From positions 1-9,620 of the forward strand of contig JAICYE010000054.1 of assembly GCA_025934385.1 (NCBI GenBank): DNA of 9,620 nt, read 5' to 3'. Positions 6,007 through 9,620 of this stretch are shown piece by piece. The stretch's first letter is position 1, and each line of letters starts with the position of its first letter. A program made the position numbers and the translations under genes. The notes under the pieces were generated by a model. It worked only from the letters and a program-made list of their open reading frames with translations. It was not told the DNA's origin and did no database searches. Origin of the DNA: Acidimicrobiia bacterium (GTDB taxonomy: Bacteria > Actinomycetota > Acidimicrobiia > IMCC26256 > BP-133).

Positions 6007-6737
6007 GCGGCGCGGCCACCTACACCCGCTACGAGCTGCTGCGGACGTTCCGCAGCACCCGGTTCTTCCTCTTCTCGCTGGTCTTCCCGCTGCTGCTCTA
6101 CTACATCATCGCCGGCGGCAACCGGCACACGAAGCTCGCCGGCATCCCGATGCCTCTGTACTTCATGACCGGCATGGCCGGCTGGGGAGCGATGATGGCG
6201 GTGGTGTCGACCGGCACCCGCATCTCGGCCGAGCGCCAGACCGGCTGGAACCGCCAGCTGCGCATCACGCCGCTGTCGGTGTCGGCCTACTTCCGGGCCA
6301 AGGTCGTGACCGGTTACATGATGGCGCTGCTCAGCATCGTGCTGCTCTACGGGGCCGGGCTGACCCTCGGCGTGCACCTGACGCCGGCCAAGTGGCTCGG
6401 CATGACGTTGCTGATCCTCATCGGACTCATCCCCTTCAACGTCCTCGGCATCTGGCTCGGCCATCTCCTCACCGCCGACGCCGTCGGCCCGGCGGTGGGC
6501 GGCATCGTGTCGCTCTTCGCCCTGTTCGGCGGGATGTGGGGCCCGATCGGAACCACGGGAATCATGCACGGCGTGTCGGAGAGCCTGCCGTCGTTCTGGC
6601 TGGTGGAGGCGGGCCGTTCGGCGCTCGGCGGCCAGCTGTGGCCCGGGAAGGGCTGGCTGGTCATCGGGATCTGGTCGGTGGTGCTCGGCCGGCTGGCGGC
6701 TCGCGCCTACCGGCGGGACACGCAGCGCCAGAGCTAG
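6003..6737 (+). CDS. ABC-2 type permease (DrrB-like)
   Basis: This is the membrane-spanning half of the exporter, energised by the ATPase encoded just upstream, whose stop codon overlaps its start by 4 bases. The 244-aa length is typical of single-domain ABC-2 permeases. Six membrane segments can be drawn at about residues 22-40, 50-70, 101-124, 130-152, 160-180 and 217-236. The N-terminus (YTRYELLRTFRSTRFFLFSLVFP) is the characteristic amphipathic coupling region. The loop after the second helix holds ISAERQTGWNRQLRITPLS, which fits the family motif E-[KR]-x-x-G-x-x-x-x-L-x-x-x-P-[LV]. The exporter probably works as two permeases and two ATPases. Lipid-linked, antibiotic or glycan cargo are all possible; nothing adjacent fixes the substrate. 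Confidence 0.9.
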   Translation: MSGAATYTRYELLRTFRSTRFFLFSLVFPLLLYYIIAGGNRHTKLAGIPMPLYFMTGMAGWGAMMAVVSTGTRISAERQTGWNRQLRITPLSVSAYFRAKVVTGYMMALLSIVLLYGAGLTLGVHLTPAKWLGMTLLILIGLIPFNVLGIWLGHLLTADAVGPAVGGIVSLFALFGGMWGPIGTTGIMHGVSESLPSFWLVEAGRSALGGQLWPGKGWLVIGIWSVVLGRLAARAYRRDTQRQS

Positions 6738-6746
6738 TGCGGCCTT

Positions 6747-6785
6747 CCCGGGTCGCGGCATTTGCGGCGAATCTGCCGGCCCGGG
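6747..6785 (+). terminator. Compound hairpin after the ABC permease gene
   Basis: CCCGGG at 6747-6752 can pair with CCCGGG at 6780-6785, and inside it CGGCA (6756-6760) pairs with TGCCG (6774-6778) around a 13-base loop, with a small internal bulge between. It starts 10 bases after the permease stop codon. There is no T-run, so a factor-dependent or weak terminator is the most that can be said. Confidence 0.35.
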
Positions 6786-6804
6786 CCCATGGACTCTCAT
6801 GCCT

Positions 6805-6814
6805 CTCTTAAGAG
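6805..6814. promoter_or_regulatory. 10-bp palindrome upstream of the serine hydrolase gene
   Basis: CTCTTAAGAG is a perfect palindrome centred 44 bases before the ATG at 6853, in the short gap where the promoter of this gene would lie. It is AT-rich compared with its surroundings. It could be an operator or part of a -10 region; no matching -35 is convincing. Confidence 0.25.
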
Positions 6815-6823
6815 CGGTGTGGT

Positions 6824-6844
6824 CCCCGTGGATCGGGGGAGGAG
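6824..6844 (+). promoter_or_regulatory. Strong ribosome-binding site overlapped by a hairpin
   Basis: GGAGGAG at 6838-6844 lies 8 bases before the ATG at 6853 and is the best Shine-Dalgarno in the window; it decides the start of the serine hydrolase. CCCCG at 6824-6828 can pair with CGGGG at 6834-6838 across the loop TGGAT, touching the upstream edge of the site. This might modulate ribosome access, though the core GAGGAG stays outside the stem. Confidence 0.55.
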
Positions 6845-6852
6845 TCAATACG

Positions 6853-8334
6853 ATGAGCCGAGTTGGAGCGAACCGGCCCCGAAAGGACCCATCACCTATG
6901 CCGGAGGCGAAGCGGTGGCGGCGACGGCGTTCGCTGCTGGCGCTCGGCCTCGTCGTGGCGGTGGCGGGGTTGACCGGCGCCGCCCGTCCCCGCGACGGGT
7001 TCGACCGCCGCTCCGGGCGGCTGGAGTCGGCCCTGCTGAAAGCGATCCGGGCCCAGCACTTCGACCAGGTGGTGGACTTCGGCCCCGTGGAAGGGGCCTG
7101 CCCCGGCTCGTCGTGGTGCCCGTCGCCGGCGCCGACCATCGCCCACACGCCGAACATCGACCTGGCGGTCATCGCCCTCGACGACCGGGGCCGGCCCCGG
7201 GCGGTGGCCGACGTGCTGCTGTCGCGGGACTACCCCGGCGGCGTCGGCGTCCCCGTCGGCGACGACCTCGGCACCGACGACGTCCGCTGGCGGCGCTGGA
7301 ACCCCGATCGCTGGAACGGCGGCACGTTCTCCGAGAAGGACGGATCCCGCGCCTCGACGGTGGGGTGGAAGGACGACCCGCCGTTCGGCGCCGCCGACGA
7401 CATCGTGCCCGGCCGGGACAGGGCGGCGCTCGAGTTCATGGCGCCGTACCCGGCGTCGATGTTCAAGCTGATGGTGGCCTTCCACACGCTGCAGCTGGTC
7501 GACCGGGGCGGCATCGACCTGGACCGGCCCTACCGCTACGACCCGCCCGACGGGCCGGCCATGACCCGCACCACCCGGGAGCTGCTCGACCGGATGATCA
7601 CCGAGTCGGACAACGACTCGGCCCGGGCGCTCGTCAAGCAGCTCCACGACCTCGGCCAGATGGACGCCCTCAACGCCGGCTTCCGCGACCTCGACCTCGG
7701 AACGCTGCAGGTGAACGGGACCGACCCGGCCAGCGGCGCCAACTGGGGGATCGGCCAGATCACGATGACGTCGCTCGACACCGCCCGCCTGCTGATGCTG
7801 GTCAACGGCGCGCCGGGGGTGCTGTGGCGGACGCCGACCGGGAAGGCGGTGCGGGCCGACGTCCTCTCGCCCGAATCCCGGCGCCTGTTCCTCGGGCTGC
7901 TGGGCGACCAGGGCTGGAACGACATCATGACCACCGCCAACTGGTGCGGCCGGTCCTATCCGACGCAGGGGATCCCGAGCCGGGTGGCCGACCGCTGGGT
8001 CGACCCCGGCACCGGCACGGTGACGGTGACCGACAAGGCCTTCGGGCAGGACGTCCGGCCGTGCAACGCCGCCGCCGAGGTGTCGTTCGCCCACAAGACC
8101 GGCTTCACCTACAACTACCTCGCCGACGCCGGGATCGTGCACTCGCTCAATGGTGAAGATGGGGACTACATCGTCGTGATGATGTCGAACCTCGGCTACC
8201 GCTACACCGATTCCCGCCAGGCCGGCGTGACGCAGCCGGTGTGCAGCGACGACCCGGGGAAGGACACCGGCGTCTGCTACACGGAGAAGTTCGCCGCGCT
8301 GGGCCGGGCCGTCGACGACATCGTCCGCCGGTAG
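6853..8334 (+). CDS. Exported PBP/class A beta-lactamase-fold serine hydrolase
   Basis: This 493-aa protein has the three active-site motifs of the penicillin-interacting serine enzymes in order: SMFK (Ser202 nucleophile, Lys205), SDN (Ser252-Asn254) and KTG (Lys415-Gly417). The N-terminus has a basic run (KRWRRRR) and a hydrophobic segment (SLLALGLVVAVAGLTGAA), a signal peptide or anchor, so it acts outside the cytoplasm. Six cysteines, all after the signal segment, may form disulfides. It is unlike ordinary class A beta-lactamases in three ways. About 200 residues precede the SxxK, and SDN to KTG spans 163 residues rather than about 104. No glutamate occurs where the deacylating Glu166 would be expected, before the MTSLDTARLL segment. 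A D,D-peptidase, esterase or other hydrolase is therefore likelier than a resistance enzyme. The ATG at 6853 follows a strong ribosome-binding site; an ATG at 6898 is a weaker alternative. It overlaps gatD tail to tail by 58 bases. Confidence 0.85.
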   Translation: MSRVGANRPRKDPSPMPEAKRWRRRRSLLALGLVVAVAGLTGAARPRDGFDRRSGRLESALLKAIRAQHFDQVVDFGPVEGACPGSSWCPSPAPTIAHTPNIDLAVIALDDRGRPRAVADVLLSRDYPGGVGVPVGDDLGTDDVRWRRWNPDRWNGGTFSEKDGSRASTVGWKDDPPFGAADDIVPGRDRAALEFMAPYPASMFKLMVAFHTLQLVDRGGIDLDRPYRYDPPDGPAMTRTTRELLDRMITESDNDSARALVKQLHDLGQMDALNAGFRDLDLGTLQVNGTDPASGANWGIGQITMTSLDTARLLMLVNGAPGVLWRTPTGKAVRADVLSPESRRLFLGLLGDQGWNDIMTTANWCGRSYPTQGIPSRVADRWVDPGTGTVTVTDKAFGQDVRPCNAAAEVSFAHKTGFTYNYLADAGIVHSLNGEDGDYIVVMMSNLGYRYTDSRQAGVTQPVCSDDPGKDTGVCYTEKFAALGRAVDDIVRR

Positions 8335-9113
8335 CGCCGCCAGCCTCGGGGGCGCCGGGCCGCCCGCTGTCCCCATCGAAGCTGCGCCTGCTCGGCGGCC
8401 ACGAACCGGCGCCGCTCCTCCCGCAGCTCGGTGACCTCGGCGTCGTCGAGCGGCTCGAGCTCGCCGGCGACCCACGACAGGATCAGGTCGGCCAGCGCCG
8501 GGTTGCGGGCCAGGACCGGGCCGTGGAGGTAGGTACCGACGACGCGCCCCTGTCGGGCGCCCTCGGTGCCGTCGCCGTTGCCGACGCCGACCTCGACCCG
8601 ACCCAAGGGTGCAGCCGAGGGGCCGAGGTCGGTGAGCCCGGCATGGTTCTCGTAGCCCGACAGGGCGGGCAGCTTCGTGGCCGCGTCGGGCTCGACGAGG
8701 ATCTCGCCGACGATGCGGGGCTGGGCCCGGCGGGCGGTGGTGCAGTCGATGAGGCCGAGGCCGTCGCGGGCCTCGCCACCAGGCCCGAAGAACGAGCGGC
8801 CGAGGATCTGGAACCCGGCGCAGATGCCGAGCACGGCGGCGCCGCCCTCGACGGCCCGGTGGACGGCGCCTTCGGCGATGAGAGCGGCGGCCGCCGACGC
8901 CTGCGGGCTGTCCTCCCCGCCGCCGAGGACGTAGACGTCGCACGACGCCGGCGCCGGCTCGCCCCAGGGCGCCTCGACGAGCTCGGCCGGCAGGCCCCGC
9001 CAGGCCAGGCGCTGGACGAGGACGCGGGCGTTGCCCCGGTCGCCGTAGGTGCCGAGCAGCTCGGGATACAGCAGCGCGATGCGAACGGCGCCGTCGCCGG
9101 CCCGCTCAGCCAC
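8277..9113 (-). CDS. gatD: Lipid II isoglutaminyl synthase, glutamine amidotransferase subunit GatD
   Basis: GatD releases ammonia from glutamine and passes it to MurT, which amidates the alpha-carboxyl of D-Glu in lipid II on the inner face of the membrane. The protein is 278 aa from a GTG at 9113. It is a CobB/CobQ-type class I amidotransferase: RIALLYPELLGTYGDRGN is the usual GatD opening, VYVLGGGEDSP the oxyanion region, GICAGFQILG holds nucleophile Cys98, and GTYLHGP holds His197. GYENHAG (153-159) is also typical. The GTG lies inside murT, overlapping its stop by 8 bases, with GGAG (9123-9120) six bases upstream; this supports coupled translation. After about residue 240 an Arg-rich tail (QRAARRPRGWRRYRR) carries the gene past the usual GatD length of about 240-250 and 58 bases into the convergent serine hydrolase gene. 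Confidence 0.92.
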   Translation of the reverse strand: MAERAGDGAVRIALLYPELLGTYGDRGNARVLVQRLAWRGLPAELVEAPWGEPAPASCDVYVLGGGEDSPQASAAAALIAEGAVHRAVEGGAAVLGICAGFQILGRSFFGPGGEARDGLGLIDCTTARRAQPRIVGEILVEPDAATKLPALSGYENHAGLTDLGPSAAPLGRVEVGVGNGDGTEGARQGRVVGTYLHGPVLARNPALADLILSWVAGELEPLDDAEVTELREERRRFVAAEQAQLRWGQRAARRPRGWRRYRRTMSSTARPSAANFSV

Positions 9114-9620
9114 CGACCGCTCCGAGGACGGTCTGGAAGGCGGTGTAGTTGGCCACCAGCTCCACCTTGCCGGGCGGGAGCCGGCGGGCCGCCACCAGCG
9201 GGTCGGGGCAGACCTCGTGGGGCACACCGGCGTAGCGCAACCGGACGGCGACGTCGAGGGCCCGCTCACCGGCGGCGACCACCGGCCGGCCCTCGAGCCG
9301 TTCGAAGTCGACGTCCCACAGCCACGACGTGTCGTAGCCGTCAGGGCCCCGGGCGTTCACCGCCACCACCACCCCGGCCGGCGGGGCAGCCAGGAAGTCG
9401 AGGATCTCGTTCCACCCGGCCGGGTTCTTGGCCAGCAGGAGCCGGGCGCTGGCCGGGCCGAGGTTCACCTCGCGGTAGCGTCCGGCGACGTTGGCGATGC
9501 CGACCATGGCGGCCAGCCCGTCCTCGGGGTCGACGCCGGCCATCCGGGCCGCGGCCACGGCCATGGCGGCGTTGGAGGCGTTGCACCGGCCGGGCAGCTG
9601 CAGCTGCACCGGGAACGCTC
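9106..9620 (-). CDS. murT: Lipid II isoglutaminyl synthase, Mur-ligase subunit MurT (5' part outside window)
   Basis: MurT is the ATP-dependent Mur-ligase-like partner that activates the D-Glu alpha-carboxyl of lipid II and receives ammonia from GatD. Only the last ~170 residues are visible; the frame is open to the window's right edge, and the GTG at 9609 is internal. QLPGRCNASNAAMA matches the Mur-ligase segment leading from the central into the C-terminal domain. GRYREVNLGPASARLLLAKNP, followed by GWNEILDFL, is typical of the MurT-specific C-terminal domain (DUF1727). SWLWDVDFERL contains two aspartates; in the staphylococcal complex a MurT aspartate completes GatD's catalytic triad, and one of these is my best guess for it. 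The stop at 9108-9106 lies inside the gatD start, so the two are a translationally coupled pair. The missing N-terminal half would hold the ATP-binding P-loop. Confidence 0.93.
   Translation of the reverse strand, partial: AFPVQLQLPGRCNASNAAMAVAAARMAGVDPEDGLAAMVGIANVAGRYREVNLGPASARLLLAKNPAGWNEILDFLAAPPAGVVVAVNARGPDGYDTSWLWDVDFERLEGRPVVAAGERALDVAVRLRYAGVPHEVCPDPLVAARRLPPGKVELVANYTAFQTVLGAVGG

Noticed and set aside
6799..6852. An 18-residue upstream extension of the serine hydrolase from an ATG at 6799
   Set aside because: The strong GGAGGAG site is placed for the ATG at 6853, and the extension would separate the signal peptide from the N-terminus without any ribosome-binding site of its own.
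6892..8943. A 683-codon minus-strand open frame across the serine hydrolase and part of gatD
   Set aside because: It is a compositional shadow: Arg/Pro/Gly-rich, no motifs, and it collides with two well-supported genes.

Overview
The window is a compact, very GC-rich stretch (roughly 70% G+C by eye). Its content points to a chromosomal segment of an actinobacterium: a MurT/GatD pair, a DrrA/DrrB-type ABC exporter, a DUF885 hydrolase and a leaderless-type promoter. The Acidimicrobiia are a guess I cannot confirm without tools. I see no rRNA, tRNA, CRISPR array, insertion sequence, integrase or phage gene, and no gene-free stretch longer than about 170 bases.

Layout, left to right. Bases 1-534 (+) hold the 3' part of a TetR-family repressor. 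Its end overlaps, tail to tail, a minus-strand gene (502-1938) for a secreted GH26-like glycoside hydrolase. That protein carries a serine-rich linker and a DPGS-repeat tail encoded by a 12-bp tandem array. An unusually AT-rich intergenic stretch (1939-2068) separates it from a divergent small membrane protein (2069-2395). A 168-bp gap with two strong inverted repeats follows, then uracil-DNA glycosylase (2564-3262), which looks leaderless, and a DUF885 putative metallohydrolase (3283-5025) 20 bp behind it. After 51 bp come an ABC ATPase (5077-6006) and its permease (6003-6737), overlapping by ATGA. A 115-bp gap holds hairpins and a palindrome. Next is an exported PBP/beta-lactamase-fold serine hydrolase (6853-8334) with a textbook Shine-Dalgarno. 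Its 3' end overlaps a minus-strand pair, gatD (8277-9113) and murT (9106 to beyond 9620), the lipid II isoglutaminyl synthase.

How the genes relate. The clear functional units are the ABC ATPase with its permease and MurT with GatD. ung and the DUF885 gene are close enough to be co-transcribed but share no obvious pathway. The serine hydrolase faces the peptidoglycan-amidation genes and may itself act on cell wall, but that link is positional only.

I found no convincing undescribed multi-gene system. The observations most worth a second look are the divergent serine hydrolase, which lacks a general-base Glu in the expected place, the two tail-to-tail coding overlaps (one giving GatD an odd basic tail), the 12-bp repeat array, the nested inverted repeat upstream of ung, and the palindromic sites at the GH26-like gene's start.
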